In this document: piece after piece, positions 1 through 13,000 of the stretch
Position numbering within the stretch: the first letter of the stretch is position 1
How the letters are laid out: the number at the start of each line of letters is the position of its first letter
Assembly (NCBI GenBank): GCA_050084515.1
Contig: CM114271.1
Location: forward strand, 2,976,001-3,040,000
DNA: 64,000 nucleotides
Source of the DNA: Blasia pusilla
Taxonomy: Eukaryota; Marchantiophyta; Marchantiopsida; Blasiales
Direction of reading: 5' to 3'
Program-made: the position numbers and the translations under genes
The notes under the pieces: generated by a model
What the model saw: the letters and a program-made list of their open reading frames with translations, nothing else
Database searches by the model: none
Told to the model about the DNA's origin: nothing

Positions 1-1165
1 CCATCAACCCACCAATTCAAATTTCTCCCAACCTGCCTTCGTTCTCCGCTATCCCCTATCAATCGAACCCTGTCCTTCCCACTGTGCTTCCACTCCCGTC
101 ACTCTACATCCTCTTCCACACTTCACTCCTCCGCACTTCCGCGACTCCTCCACCCGATCCCCCACAATTACCCCTAATCACACGAACGACTCCCTCAAAT
201 TTCTTCCCCCAACTACTACGAAATCCCTGTGTCTCACCTCAGAGCAAATTCCCCAAAGATTCCTCGCGATCGATTGCCCTCATTCGCCTCACGAAAAGGC
301 TCGTCCGTCGGACAGAGAACCGCACCACCATCACCCCACCCCTTCCGTCCCCACCACCAGCACCTCCACCTCCACCTCCACCTTCGTCAACTCACCCAGC
401 TTCCCTTCATTCCCTCCTTCCCTTTCCCCATTTCCCTTCTCACTTCCTCAAGCTTTTCTCCTCCTCGCCCTCCTCTCCCACTTCACCTCAATCAATCACT
501 CCTCCCTCCCCTACCTTCCTTCCTTCCTCCTCCTCCTCCTCCTCCTCACTCACTGGACGTCTGTCTGTCTGTCTGTCTCCCTCCCTCCGCCTTTGTCGTC
601 GCCCGGTCCTCCCCCCTCGTCGTCGTCGTCGTCGTCGTCGATGTTCCGTGCTCTTCTGCCCTCCTGCTCCTCCTCTTCGTCCTCTCCCTCTCCTTCTCTC
701 TCTCTCTCTCTGTCTGCTCCACCTCCTGCTGTGCTCGTCTGTCTGTGTGTGTCGGGTCGCCCAAACGATGGAGGGAGAAGACGACGGGACGGGACGGAGA
801 GTTGGAGGACGGACGGACGGACCGCTAGCTACCGCTGTCGTGGACGCGAGCTGACGGGCTATAACGGGTGGACACCACCGCTTGCTTCCGGTCGGCGTCC
901 CGTCCACCTGCCCTAATCTGTCCTCCTTCGCCGTCTGCGGGAGCTTATCGTTGGGGTTATTGGGGTTAATGGTGGAGCAGCGTGCTGGAGGATGCATCCC
1001 GAATGGACTTACGAAGGCTTTGGAATCTTTGTATCTAAGTCGTCGGATCCCGGACTGGAAGGATGCGATTCAGTCAGAGGGGCTGTTGTTGCGCTACCAC
1101 ATCTAGAGACGCCGTTCGCGTTCCCATTGGGGGTACGCCTACGAAGGTGCTTACATCGTGAGTCT
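1..1165 (+). other. GC- and pyrimidine-rich leader/promoter-like region, gene not identified
   Basis: The first 1.16 kb is strongly CT-rich. It has runs of CCT (about 529-548), GTCT (about 559-582), CGT (618-640) and CT (about 693-712), then turns GC-rich. Such composition is common around plant transcription starts and 5' leaders. A short frame starts at an ATG at 769 and ends at 852 (28 codons); it could be an upstream ORF or a first exon. A second frame from about 968 to 1106 and a possible splice donor (GTGAGT at about 1159) would fit a first coding exon, but no protein family was recognised. The long reading frames over the CT repeats are a composition artefact. Past 1200 the base composition drops to the AT-rich level of the surrounding transposon DNA. 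Confidence 0.35.
618..640. repeat. (CGT)n microsatellite
   Basis: There are seven to eight perfect CGT triplets within the CT-rich leader. The neighbouring (CCT)n, (GTCT)n and (CT)n tracts make this a compound microsatellite zone. Confidence 0.9.
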
Positions 1166-1199
1166 TTTATTAGCATTTCCCCAAGATGATGACGACATA

Positions 1200-4100
1200 A
1201 GGTGCATTTCGATTCGCATTTATTCCACTTCAAGATTTGATTCAAATTTTGCAAAACCGTCCCTTCATGCACCTTAGGGTATCCCCTAAGATGGATTATG
1301 GATCCCCATTAGTTACTTTAGACGTGAGAGGGTTCCATAGGGAGCCTCCCTATGGGCCTCAAACGCTACAATATTGGGTCTTACAATGGTCCATGTGTAT
1401 GGGTCTAGCCCGGGGATCCACTAGTTTTGTTAGGATTTGACACGAGCATAGAAGTGAAACTCAAGGCCATACCCATTCGTGGAAGAATAAAAGGGGAGAC
1501 ACCCTACAATCTAACTTCATCACCATTAGAAACAAGATCAATTCCAATTAAAGAAATATCATTAGCAAGAGGACCTTTAGTAGTGGTGTCTTCCACAACC
1601 TTAGCCCACCACATCAGCCCATTAGCTTGGGCATACTGCAAAACAATGGAGACGCATTGTCTATAATATAAGAGTGTAGTGGCTTATCAGATGACTATAA
1701 CATTTCCCAACTCCTAGCAAGCTTTCCTTCACTTTTACTAGGGAGCTCTACCAAAAATCTCATATGGGGTAGATTCACCTCGTGAGGGCGGAAATTTTTT
1801 TAAATCATAGTTCTATTCACTACTTACTTTGGTAAGGCATTGCACCATCCCAAGAAAATTTTGAGTGGTACAATAGTAGTAGGATGTGCAACAAGTTGTA
1901 GCCCGATGATGATAGAACAAAAGGTGCTATATTCATAGAACCATTCTCTTATGCCAAAATTTGTATTGAGTTTTACCTCTAATAGTTTGCATTGTATTCT
2001 TGCAAGTGTTGTAACAAGCTATATATTAGTTAGAAGATCCAACAATATGTCAAAGTAGACATGATTGCATACGGAAACATCAATTGACACAACATTGATT
2101 TCACCAAAAAAATCCCTTGACCTCACTTACTTCCCAGGGGCACATACAGAGTTGCTACAAAAATACAAATGCTCAACATTAGGGACTACACATATAAGTT
2201 GAGCTATTACACATGAAAATAAACATTTCGCACTTAAAAAATGAAGATTTTGAGGAAAGAAAATATTTTGGGCTCATTCCTTCAAGTTTGTAATATTCAC
2301 CACTAGAGAGTAGCTAGAACATGTAGAGCCCATGCTCATTCTTTTACCCATGAACATTTTAGAAAAATATTTGGATCTTATTCACACAAAGTGGACACAA
2401 GAATCCGACCCCGATTGCACATCCATACACATTAAAGTTATGGAGATCCCCTTCTCAAATGGATCTCCCATGATATGCAACAAAAACATGAAGATCAATT
2501 TAAGGTCTAAAACATATAATGTGATCTCAACTTCCTGCATTCAAGGGGTGATTAAGAGATACCTTTTGTTGAACTAAAGGTATGTATGTATCCTCTTATG
2601 ACTATCAATTAAACAATAGAAGTATACAATGATTCTAATTAACAATAATAATCAAAAGTCATGATCCGTGTGACCTCAACTTGCAAATGTGTTATGTTTG
2701 ATTTTTTTCAATTCATTTACATTTGAATGTCGCATTTAACTATTTTTTCACCTTCCTTTTTCACCCATATTTTCCTGATGTACACATATGTTTGTCCAAT
2801 AACTGCACCAGACTGGGTCCTACATATCTTCATTTCCATCGGATCCAATGTCCCTATAAAATAAGTACATCTTATAGTTCTTTGGATAAGATCCCTCTAG
2901 ATCCTTCTTAGTCATTAGTTTTGGTATCTCTTCAACACAAGATACATCCAAAAATTTGTACATGTAAAAATCCCGTTTGATTCCTCTTATCCACCAAATT
3001 AATTCGCTATCTCTTCCAAACAACACCCACCCAATGGCCTTCACTACTCAACCCTCCCAATCTTTCTTTTTCACCATTGTCAATATTTCCTTTACAAGTA
3101 GCACACCCTCAAGTTCTTTATGCAAGATCCCTCCATATCTAACATGTCCATTGGTTCCAATGTATTCTCCACAAATGATACCTTTGGTACAAAACCTTTC
3201 AAATCCTTCATTGGATCTTATGTCCTTTCCACACAAGTATTTCTAGTTCCGAACCTTTTTCATATTACTTTTCAATACGAATTTCTTGCACACCTTGTAT
3301 ACCTTGGTGTTAAGGAACTCCCTCCCCCCCAAATGCCTTTGTAGCCCTCTAAAACCTTTTTGGGTCATTTTTGGACCTAGGTTATTGCAAAGTCCTTTCA
3401 ATTTTTGTTCTCTTTGAGTGATTGTTGTCTTCTTTCATTTTCTACCGATGGAGGGTAGGAGAAAAGAAGGGGACCAATCAAGATGGAGGGAGGAATCCAA
3501 GAGAGAGTGGGGAGTTGATATATGCCCAAACTCAAGATAATTAACGTAGTATGAGGACATCAAGAGTGATATATCAAAAAAGGGAATAGTGTAGGTGCAT
3601 GTGATATGTGTACCCATCTAACCACCTAATTTTGTGTAAATTCAAAGGCAAGGATTCCTTGTCCCTACCTTTGTATATAGAAAGATTAATGAGGCTCATT
3701 TGTTCTCTTTGTGCACATTCTCATTCTTCTTGTTATGCAAGCTACTTCTTGGACTAGAAGTCCTAGAAAAGGAATGCTCTTTGAATGAAGTTGTATATTG
3801 ACTATATGTCATAAAGTTTTAAGGAGGAGGACATTAAGACTAATGTGGACCTCAAGATTGATAGAGAGATGTATGTGGAGCATGCATGATAAGAGATCTT
3901 GGATCATGTTCAAGGGAACTCTAAATAAGAAGGGTGGACCAATCTGAATCAGATGGCAACAATTTGATGGTCGATCGGGTGGTGCAAATACTTATTGGGT
4001 CACAACATACGCTATGTCTACTTGGCCATGAGAAATTTGTATCTACTACATATGAAGGCCCATCTAGAAAATCGTGTGGCACACTAGGTGCGTGCAAAAC

Positions 4101-5975
4101 CCATAAGATGAGTTGTCAGCTCCAAGAACTACAAAATTTGTATGCAATCATTTTGGATATGTATGATTCCATGTGATTTTAACCTCATTTGTTGTGATGG
4201 ATTGTTATTAATTGTCTTGTGGAATCATTTGTATTTGGAAACTTTTCTTAATGCCAATTAATTGGAATTTTGAGATTGTGTTTCAAGTAATTTGCGAGTA
4301 CGTTGTAGATCTCAAGACTCACAAACTTGGTCCATTTCTAGTAGTGAAAATTTGCAATGGTTTGGTTGTAAATTTGTACACCAATTCATTAAGAAAAAAA
4401 GGTCTTATTGGGAATTTGATATTTTATTAAAATATAGAATTATGAAATCATTTGAAAAAAATTTCTTATTTATATATTAATTTTTTTTTATAAATAGTGT
4501 ATTAAAAATATTATCTAAGTAAATTGATGTTATGTAAATATATATTTAAAATAATTATTTAATGTAAAAAATCACTATATATTTCATATTTATTAGAAAA
4601 ATATTATGAACCAAAAATTACTTTTTTTCATTGACTATTAAAAATTAATATTATAAAATATCATAGTAAAATAATTTTGTTAATAAAATGGCAGAAATTA
4701 ATATCTTGCTCTTGAGTATTTTTTGAAAATAATTAATAATTATAGAATATAAAAATTTAAAAAGCATAGTATGTACAAAAGAGGATGGGAAAACTCATCA
4801 AGAGCGCAAATTGGATGGGTGGACAACTCAAAAAGTCATAAACTCCAAGGCCATAACTAGCTAGATGGAGTATAAAAGGGGGAACCCTTTAAAAGGGAAA
4901 GAAAGATGGCTTTATAACATTACAAATAATGATGTGACTTCATATTGTAACTAGTTTGGTATGAGTTGAGGAACATGGAGGTAAGCTTCTCGAAACCAGA
5001 AATCTATATGCACTCCAAAGGGGAAAAAAAATGGGGTTCAAAGGAAAAGATGGATTAATTTATGAAAGAATCCATTCATATATCTCTAAAGTAAATTTTA
5101 TTTTGTGAAGTTATTGGAAAGTGTCCCCCAAGAGATTCTTGGTGCTTATGCTAATTTTTGGTACTTAAAATATTTTTCCAACTTCAGATTCAAACCAACC
5201 CCAAGGATATGTGTGATATTCATCATGTTATAAGTTTTGAAACACAAAGATATAAAATCATTTAACTTTTTGAGAAACATGATCTTCAAAAAGAGAAAAA
5301 GGCAAGAACACAAAGAACAATAGAAAAGATAGAAGAGAATATTTCAAATCAGCGTTAAATCTTCTTAGGCCATTCGATTATGTCTATTAAGGTAAATTTT
5401 CATTTTTCGAATTGAGTTCAAGATGTTATGGCATACTTTATCCTCAAATATTCAAAATCAATTCTCTTCAAGTTCCAATGACTCCAAATCAAAAAGAGAT
5501 AAGAAAGCTACATATAGTCCTCATTTTCTAAGCAAGCCTTGGAGGAGGGTTGTATACCAAATCTTCCAAAGGATTTGTATATCCTTATCTCAAATATATC
5601 ATGTAGTTCTATATAGAATATGGATATAATAAGCTCATCTATATATTGTTGAGTTAGGGGTTAAGGAATGTAAAACGACAAAGGAACATTTTTTTTTTTA
5701 GGAAAGAACAAGTGAACTAATCACTTTTTATATAGCAAAACCTAAAGAGGAATGCAAAGTATACACACGATGTCGTTAAGGAGTTTAAAGATGATATGTT
5801 AAGAAATAGGGTAACATGAATGTGCAGGTTATACATTATTTTGAGAAACTTACCGTTTTAGGTAAGTAACACTACTTGTAATACGGTTCACTTTCCATTT
5901 GAAATAATGATTTTTGACCCACTTTTTAGGTTTAGGTTGAAGAGGTGACATGTGTGTATTGGTCTCCGGGGAGAG
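1200..5975. other. AT-rich decayed intergenic DNA
   Basis: No intact gene is visible. About 4440-4760 is extremely AT-rich. Two minus-strand stretches read like decayed protein but match no family I recognise. One lies at about 1480-1660, with a frame containing ANGLMWWAKVVED. The other lies at about 2820-3350, where two open stretches (3236-3048 and 3044-2820) follow each other in one frame, separated by a single stop. They are probably old transposon or gene fragments. Confidence 0.5.
2820..3350 (-). pseudogene. Decayed coding fragment, family unknown
   Basis: On the minus strand a frame runs from about 3350 to 2820 with only a few stops. It includes MCGKDIRSNEGFERFCTKG and, after one stop, a lysine-rich and aromatic-rich stretch. 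Its length and continuity exceed what the AT-rich surroundings would give by chance. I do not recognise the family; a relic of a transposon gag or second ORF is plausible. Confidence 0.25.
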
Positions 5976-5980
5976 GGTTT

Positions 5981-5981
<1 letters not shown>

Positions 5982-6022
<41 letters not shown>
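5982..6022. repeat. (AG)n microsatellite
   Basis: About twenty perfect AG dinucleotides, ending in GAAAGAG. The reading frames across it, rich in Arg-Glu on one strand and Ser-Leu on the other, are artefacts of the repeat. Confidence 0.95.
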
Positions 6023-6027
<5 letters not shown>

Positions 6028-6142
6028 TTTGACATAGAGAGTTATGGAGAATTTTTTATAAAAGCATGCTTGTTGAAATATGAGTTTTTACAAATAGAGA
6101 ATATGAGTTGTATGAGAGATCTACAATACAAGAGCTTTGGAG

Positions 6143-6190
6143 CCAGAGGTTTGTCTCTTATTCCAAGAAATAAAAGACAAACCTCTGACT
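6143..6190. repeat. Short inverted repeat (hairpin)
   Basis: CAGAGGTTTGTCT is followed about 20 bases later by its exact reverse complement AGACAAACCTCTG. The sequence CTCTTATTCCAA also occurs twice here as a direct repeat. No gene is associated. Confidence 0.7.
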
Positions 6191-6219
6191 CTTATTCCAA
6201 CAAATAAGAGATTTAGTGG

Positions 6220-7255
6220 AGGACAACCTCAAGAGATCAAGGATGACGTGTTGAGGCCACAAGTAATCCGAGAGAGCAAGTTTCCCCTTCATTTAGGCTT
6301 ATTTAAAGCCAAATAGAGAAATTTACTATTTCAGTTAAGTTTCCAGATTGAGTATATATGACTTTTAACTTTAGGAAGTGGCCCTTGATCCACTACAACA
6401 GGTCAAGAGCCAAGGAGACGACATGCAAGCATAAGTTATCGTAGATAGAGCTTGGGAGAGGGAAGGAGATATACCTCCAAGAAAGAGAGCTTGAGTTCTC
6501 ATTCTCTCTTTGTTGAACCTCTTGGCATGAGGCGGCAGAGGTATGGTCCTCATTTCCTTGTGTGTGTAACCCAAACCTCCCATTAGGAGAGTGGGTTTGG
6601 TCTGACAGGAGAGAGAGAGTGTGAGTGTGCATATTTATGAGACCTTTTGATGGAGAATTCCACTTGATTTACAAAGAGATAATTGGGGATATTTTGGTTC
6701 TTCTCGTCTTGTTGTGTGGATTCCATAAGTCAGCATGGGATTGTGTGTGTTAATATGTGCATTCGGTGACAACGATGTATGTTGTGTAGCGACGTGTATA
6801 TGCACAATATCCACCTTCAAAATTAGTAGGTCTCAAAGTTTGGATATTTGTATATATTTAACTCAACTCAAGTGATTGTTGTTATGCATCTACTTTGATT
6901 GCTTCAATCTCCAACTTCGTCTTTAAATCCACAATTGGGATTGCATAAGCAAGCTTATTCTATGTTGTTGGTGCGATTGATCGACTTATTTTCTCTTTGA
7001 TGAGTACAACTAGTTGACTTTAAATGAATTTTTCTCAAGAACTATGCATAGGCTGGGTAGTTTCAAGCCATGCCAATAAAGCATACTTCAATATCTCTAT
7101 TCTAGCTATACTATTTGTTAACTCTTCCTTAAAAACTTCAAAGTTCTTGATTAGACATATTCGCTCTTCATATACACATTGAGCAATATCGATGATTTAC
7201 ACATAAATTATAATGGCTTTGGCTAAAGTTTGAAGACCTTGAGTGGCCAAATTGT
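6220..7255. other. Intergenic, no gene seen
   Basis: The DNA has moderate AT content with GT- and TC-rich stretches at 6370-6800. Only short frames are present and no family was recognised. Confidence 0.5.
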
Positions 7256-7256
7256 A

Positions 7257-7535
7257 GGTGAGGAAAATGGTAAGATAGAAGGTAGGAGATACGAAGATAC
7301 AAAGTGAGATCTAGTCCAACGCATTAGGATGCAATATAGGGTTAGATAAATGAACCCGCACCCTAATGAAATATAAGGTTAGATAATCTTAGAAACACTA
7401 CTCCATAAACCACATGAGTCATATTACTATAACTCCTCGACGTCTAAATCGGAACCATCAATCTAGGCTTCTACTCAAATAAGGAAGCCGATTAGATTAA
7501 TGATGATGAGAGAAGTGGATGTTGAGAATCCAAAA
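7257..7535 (-). repeat. Ty1-copia 3' LTR (internally deleted), minus strand
   Basis: Read on the minus strand, this begins right after a purine tract (GAGAGGGGG, about 7544-7536) and continues GGATTCTCAACATCCACTTC. It matches the LTR at 62126-62554 closely through the stretch ending in ATTATCTAACC. It then jumps to the part containing CACTTTGTATCT, so the middle is deleted. The polypurine tract lies between the RNase H frame and this LTR, as expected for a 3' LTR. Confidence 0.75.
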
Positions 7536-7559
7536 CCCCCTCTCAATATCCACTCTCAT

Positions 7560-8160
7560 GTGGACTAATGTCTTGGACCAATCTCAAGACCCTTCATATG
7601 TCGTTGAAGTTGATCTCAAGGCTTTGGTGAAGATGTTCGCACATTTCTCCTCTATTGGACAATAGACTAACTTCAAAACCTCTCTCTCGATCAACTCACG
7701 AATAAAATGATATTCAATCTCTATGTGCTTTGTACAAGTATGAAATACAGGATTATGTGATATGGCAATGCAACTTTGATTATCACACGACATTATAGTA
7801 GCATTCTGGTGCTTCTCCTATGTCCTCCAATATCCATCTCAACCATACGGCTTCACAAGAAGCATAATAAGCCGCCTCACACTCAACCTCTGTAGAAGAA
7901 AGAGCCTATGTAGGTTGGTTCTTGCTGATCCATGATACCACACCTGATCCTACCAAGAAAGAATAACCCAAAATAGATCTTCAAGAATGTGAGTCTCCTG
8001 CCCAATCCGAGTCACAAAAGGCTGTCATTTTTGTCCTTGCTCCGTAGGTGATGCCGTACTTGATAGTGCCTTTGATGTACTTCAACACACACATCCCTGT
8101 CTTCCAATGATTCTCACGAGGCTTAGTTGAGAGCCTACTCAACACTCCTATAGAAACCAA
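7560..8160 (-). pseudogene. Ty1-copia RNase H / end of pol (fragment)
   Basis: On the minus strand the decayed translation contains the copia RNase H signatures in order: KYIKGTIKYGI, then CDSDWAGD, then a region with SSTEVECEAAYYAS, then CDNQSCIAISHNPVFH with TKHIEIEYHFIRE. The last part lies in an open frame at 7584-7793. Stops and a frame change separate the pieces. The catalytic Asp of CDSDW and the Glu of STEVE are present, but the copy is not functional. Nothing upstream of RNase H remains beyond about 8160, so the element is 5'-truncated. The 3' LTR follows directly at 7535. Confidence 0.8.
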
Positions 8161-8164
8161 CTAT

Positions 8165-9560
8165 TGCTTGAGTCAAGCCAAGGAATATACTTGAGGAAAG
8201 ATCAAATAACAAGTGAGTTAGATGATCTTGCATCACCTTATCTTTGACCCAAATGATTATGTTGCTTAACATTCACAAAGGAAATTTGGTGCCTCTTCTA
8301 GAAACTTCAATATTACTTGTATAGGAAGGCATTAGGACAATAACATAATTATATTGAATAGGTTATATAGGGCTAATTGCTCGGACAACTTCACTATCCT
8401 TTGCTACAATTGGGAGCCTAAACCCTAATTAAGCCTACCTATCTATAATTGAGTTTAGGATATGTTAAGATACTTGTGAAGCAATTGGCATGGAGCATTA
8501 AACTATAGTCAAGTCTCCATTATGTGAGAACCTTATAGAAATTAAAAAAGAAATCTATATTGGAATAGTTAAATTCGAATGGGATTTGAATTTGGTGTAC
8601 TTTTGGATTCAATTTTCCATCTTTCAAATAGTGACATAGTTGAACGTTAGATCTTCGATGGTTGTGTTTTCTTTCACATTGTTGATCTCTTGTTGCTAGG
8701 GTTTAGTTCACTTACATAGCTGAATTTCTTACCCTCCTAAACCCTACTCTATCTTCAAGTCTCAGAAATCCTGGAAGTTATTTATCTAAAATGGTTGACC
8801 AAAGCCACTTCAAGTCACATGTGAATTTTCCCAAGATAGATAACTTTATGCTTTTTTCTTATCCTATCTTCATAACAAATTACCAACTCTCTCGGATCTT
8901 AATTGTGTCATAGAATACTGTCACATCTTAGGAGCCGATAGGTAGAGATCTATCGTGGCGACTACACACAGAGCCAACGGACTGTCTCAATTGTAACTTC
9001 ATTCGAAGGTGTCGGATGAGGTTGGGTATATGTTTGTTGTGTCACTAACGTCGTTTTTGGCGACTTTCATGTTAGGGTCTTTCACAATCGGGTGACTTGT
9101 TGAGCAGGTCATACGCCCTTGGTAACCTGTGCGTGCACGTTACCAGGAGGATTGCTATTTTTAGAGAAAAAGCCTTTTCGCTCTTCCCACACCTATATAA
9201 GGGAGAGAGATGGCTTTCCCAAGCCATCTTTCTCATGTTGGGCTCTGAAGCACCATTCTTGCTCGTGTGTGTGAGTTAGGACTAGGGTCTTAGCGTCCGG
9301 ATTCCCTGACAGCACAAGGTGGACATGCTCGATATGCCGATGTAGATTGAGGAGTGGAGTTTTAGGCCGGGTGTGCCATTTTTATTCTTACATGTAAATG
9401 CCTTTTTTCCTAGCCTTCCACTAAACTTGAGTGTATCATCTCTCATATGTAAATGTTTTTTTCAACTTGCTCTAGAGTCTAGAGGTTCTAGTCCCTCTAT
9501 GATGCATGGAGCATATGGTCTCTTTCAAAGATCTTCTCTATCTTTGGTTTCGATGATCCA
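8165..9560. other. Intergenic, no gene seen
   Basis: No coding family was recognised. The stretch may include remains of the neighbouring copia element, but no reverse transcriptase or integrase motif was found on either strand. Confidence 0.4.
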
Positions 9561-9586
9561 CTCACGCAAAGATTTCTCTTGATGGC

Positions 9587-9770
9587 TAGGACATGTGAGA
9601 AGACAAAATGGGACTAAGTCACTAAAATATATTCCAAACCTTGAAGATACAAAGTGGCCTAGTCCATCCATGTACTCACAATAGAGCTTTGATGGAAACT
9701 CTATATAAAGATAACTTGACATATGAGAATGCGGGATCATTATGACTCCTTGATTATTTGACTACTTGGA
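9587..9770 (-). repeat. Ty1-copia LTR, 3' half, minus strand
   Basis: The reverse complement contains CCTAGTTTTCC, then CATTCTCATATG, then ACTAGGCCACTTTGTATCT, and ends TTCTCACATG. This parallels 62360-62556 in the complete LTR. It faces the opposite way to the 5' half at 9845-9990, so the two halves are inverted relative to each other. Confidence 0.65.
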
Positions 9771-9844
9771 AAACTAGGTTTTTGACCAATTTACTTGATT
9801 TCCATTAATAAATATTTTTTCTGATTCTTATGTAAGGACTCATG

Positions 9845-9990
9845 AGAAACCTAGATTAATGGTTTTGACTTAGAAGTCGAAGGAGTATGTGGTTTATATT
9901 GTAGGTAGGTGGTTTATGAAGTGGCATTGTTAGGATGATCTAAGCCTTTATTGCATTAGGGTGCAAGGATTATTAGGGATTACCCTAATA
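9845..9990 (+). repeat. Ty1-copia LTR, 5' half, plus strand
   Basis: AACCTAGATTAATGG, GTGGTTTATGAAGTGG and GCATTAGGGTGC correspond in order to the 5' half of the LTR at 62126-62330 (AGCCTAGATTGATGG and so on). Divergence is greater than between the 7.3 kb and 62 kb copies. Confidence 0.6.
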
Positions 9991-9999
9991 ATAGATGTT

Positions 10000-12900
10000 T
10001 TGACCTCATATTGACCTACACCGATATATGTACCAGAATAAAATCGCGGTTGGGACACAAAGTCATTGTCAAACATCCATATAACTCTTGCACAATATAA
10101 ATTCGAAATCCTTCGTCTATCACTCATACAACATGTGTGTTTGCCAATCTATAATTATCATCTTTAGTTGAATACATTGAATTCTTAAAAGTATTGATGT
10201 AATCTCATCCTTTGGGATGTTGAGCTTTGATACCATAAATCAAGGCTAGTATTTGTAATTGATACAATTTGAATTGGTTTGTAAAGTATGCAGATCGGTT
10301 TATCCAAAATCATTGTCATTGATAATAAAATTGATGCAAAGATGATTATTTTGAAAACATGATTCAAATAATATGGCGCTGATGGAACGTGTCCTCATAC
10401 GACATTTGTTGAACACATATCATGTGTATGTTATGTTGAGGCTACTATTGTATTAGCGTGCGCTAACATGCTATATCCAAAAGCTTAATTGAAGGAAAAT
10501 AAATCACATGGTCCGAAATCAATAGATTGGATTTGTGATTCTCATACTTTGCATATTATCAAAGCCAACATGACATGCGTCCTAGAATTCATTTATTGCA
10601 ACTCAACATCGTAAGTAAGTGCTAGCAATTTGGAGACAACTTGTGCCACAATCGTTGACTAGGTTAGTGTTGAGATCTTGGAAGAATTGAAGGAATCTTC
10701 CAAGCTGCCCTACCCACCATCAATCAACTTGAGACCAGATCCAAAAATATGATACTTGAAAGATGGGTGAAACTTGAGAAACCACAAATTTCTTCCGTTC
10801 CCGTTCTCTTATAACGTTCTTTATTGTATTTCCATTCAAATTGAATATATCAATTATTCAGATGCAAGTTGCACCAACTTTTGGTTGCGGCTATCATCAT
10901 GATAGTAGTTGAGGAACGTCCATTTGTAGCGGTGGACTAATTGGTGCTCATGATAGGAATGAATGAGCCTATTTTGGTTGTGGAGACATGATTTTTCCTT
11001 CGTCTATGATATTCTCTCTCAGTCCCATATTTCAATAATACTTTTCTAACTTCTTGATTCAAATGCATTTCTTGGAAGAAAGAGTCAATCTTCATACAAT
11101 CTTCATTCTCTTATGTGTGGTTGTAATTGTTGCATGTCATTTCCATTTAATCTCTTTTCTTTTTTTTTCAAAACTTCAACACAATCAGATGACTTTTTGC
11201 CACTTGACATAAGTATGTGTACACAATCAGAAATGATGAAATCTCTTCACATACTCTCTTCAACTTCGAAAAGCTTCATGGAACTTGGTCACCAAAATTA
11301 ACCCATTCTCCTATCAGCTAAAATAGTTGGAAGAATTGCAAATTGTAACTTCGTGAGATAGTGGATACTGAACATGCTACAAACATGCACAATGTAGTTG
11401 TATCACACTGCAACCCATAAGAAGAAATCAATCAATGGAATGGATCAATTGGCCGACTATAATGTTTCTGTACAACCTAGAGGTGAATCGTATTCCATGA
11501 TGTCATAATAAGACCCGATGCTAACCCCACTCATTCCTCACTTCCATAAAATACCTAAGTACTTTATGATAATGGTAATGAGTAAACTACATCCACCAAC
11601 AATGGTATCCAACTTCTATGGTGTTCCAATCTCCATCCTCTACTTGAGGACTTCCTAACACCAACTAATCTCATCTTTCCTTCTCTTCCAGGTTTTAGAA
11701 GAGACCCTCCTCCTTACTTATTCTCTAACTGATTGTCAGATTCTTTCTAAAACACAAGACCACAATCATCGTGGCATTTTAACTTCAGTGTTTTTAATTC
11801 ATTACACTTAACATTATGATTCTTTGTGTCATAAACGGTAGTCTTATATCACATAGTAACCACTACCTAAATTAATACTTCCACTCTTTTTGAAAAATGT
11901 GGTGGGATGTAGTTTTCAGATTTCAGTAAAAAGACCAAATTCCCATCGAGATTGAAAACTATTTCCAAACCTATTGCAATGATTCTTCTGCCCTTGGTTA
12001 TTTATAGGATCATCAAGAATTATCACTATGAACGACATGACTAGATGTATAATAGAGCAGCATACTGGATGATCTGCTAATAAGACCCTACAAAGAGTGC
12101 CATAGGATCATTGAGAACTATTACTATTAACGACATAACTATGGATATATAATAGGGCGGCATAGTGGAATGATCTGCTAATAAGACCCTACAAAGAGTG
12201 CCTTCTTGGGGCTTTTGCAACATTATGCATTAGGGAGATTCCTTCTTTGAAACAACTGCTGATAATAGCAGCTGAATTTGAAAAGCTATGGGCCACATCG
12301 GACATTTTTCACATCTCTTGGGATGTTACAATGAATCAAGACGTAAACATTAAGTTGCCGTGGGGAAGATTCTTAAGTGAAACTTTGGGCTACTCAAATT
12401 TATGGTCATTTTCATAAGCATTTTGTAATAATTGTCTCTGGCACAATGACATTTGCTTAACCTTTCAGAAGAAAGAAAATCCACTACCACATCAGAACTT
12501 AAAACCTGTTGCGAAATTGAATTGAAGAGATCTTTGCTCAGTTGTGAGATTAGTAGTTGTGAGATTAGTGAAGTGGATACTGTACAGATTATTTGTTGCA
12601 GTATTTAATAGCTTCATTCTATACTGTCTGACTCTAATGTTAGATGAGATGGAAGGTATCCCAAGTAGTCTGAAATAAAACATTCCAAAATAGGAGCTTG
12701 AAGAAGAGCTGCAAGACATCATCTCATGGGGGAACAGTGTTTCCGTAAGCTTTTAACATCATGCCCCCCTCCACAGTCTCACTCCAGCACTAAGAGACAC
12801 TCCGGCCAAGAAGATAATAAGACAACTATCAGTATCTCACCTCCAATACGGTATCTGTATTATGAGATAAAACATGTCCTTTTTCCTATTTTCAGAATCA

Positions 12901-13000
12901 ACGGTGATTCTAAATAGCAGAAACAATGGAAGACAGTCTGAAAACAGAAGCATACTCTAGATAAAAGAAAAAAAATAAAGGAAATTCTACATACAAAGCC
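10000..13000. other. Intergenic, no gene seen
   Basis: Only short frames are present and no domain was recognised. It contains the 101-bp tandem duplication at about 12000-12202. The last part lies downstream of PEX10, and its 3' untranslated region could extend into it, but no decisive polyadenylation signal was chosen. Confidence 0.45.
12000..12202. repeat. Tandem duplication, about 101-bp unit
   Basis: Two adjacent copies share AGGATCAT, the block ending CTGCTAATAAGACC, and CTACAAAGAGTGCC (ends at about 12101 and 12202). They differ by scattered substitutions, so the duplication is not very recent. Confidence 0.8.

Noticed and set aside
84-997. Long overlapping reading frames of up to 256 codons on both strands
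   Set aside because: They run through CT, CCT and CGT repeats; their length comes from low complexity and not from coding.
5850-6207. Ser-Leu and Arg-Glu repeat frames
   Set aside because: Translations of the (AG)n microsatellite.
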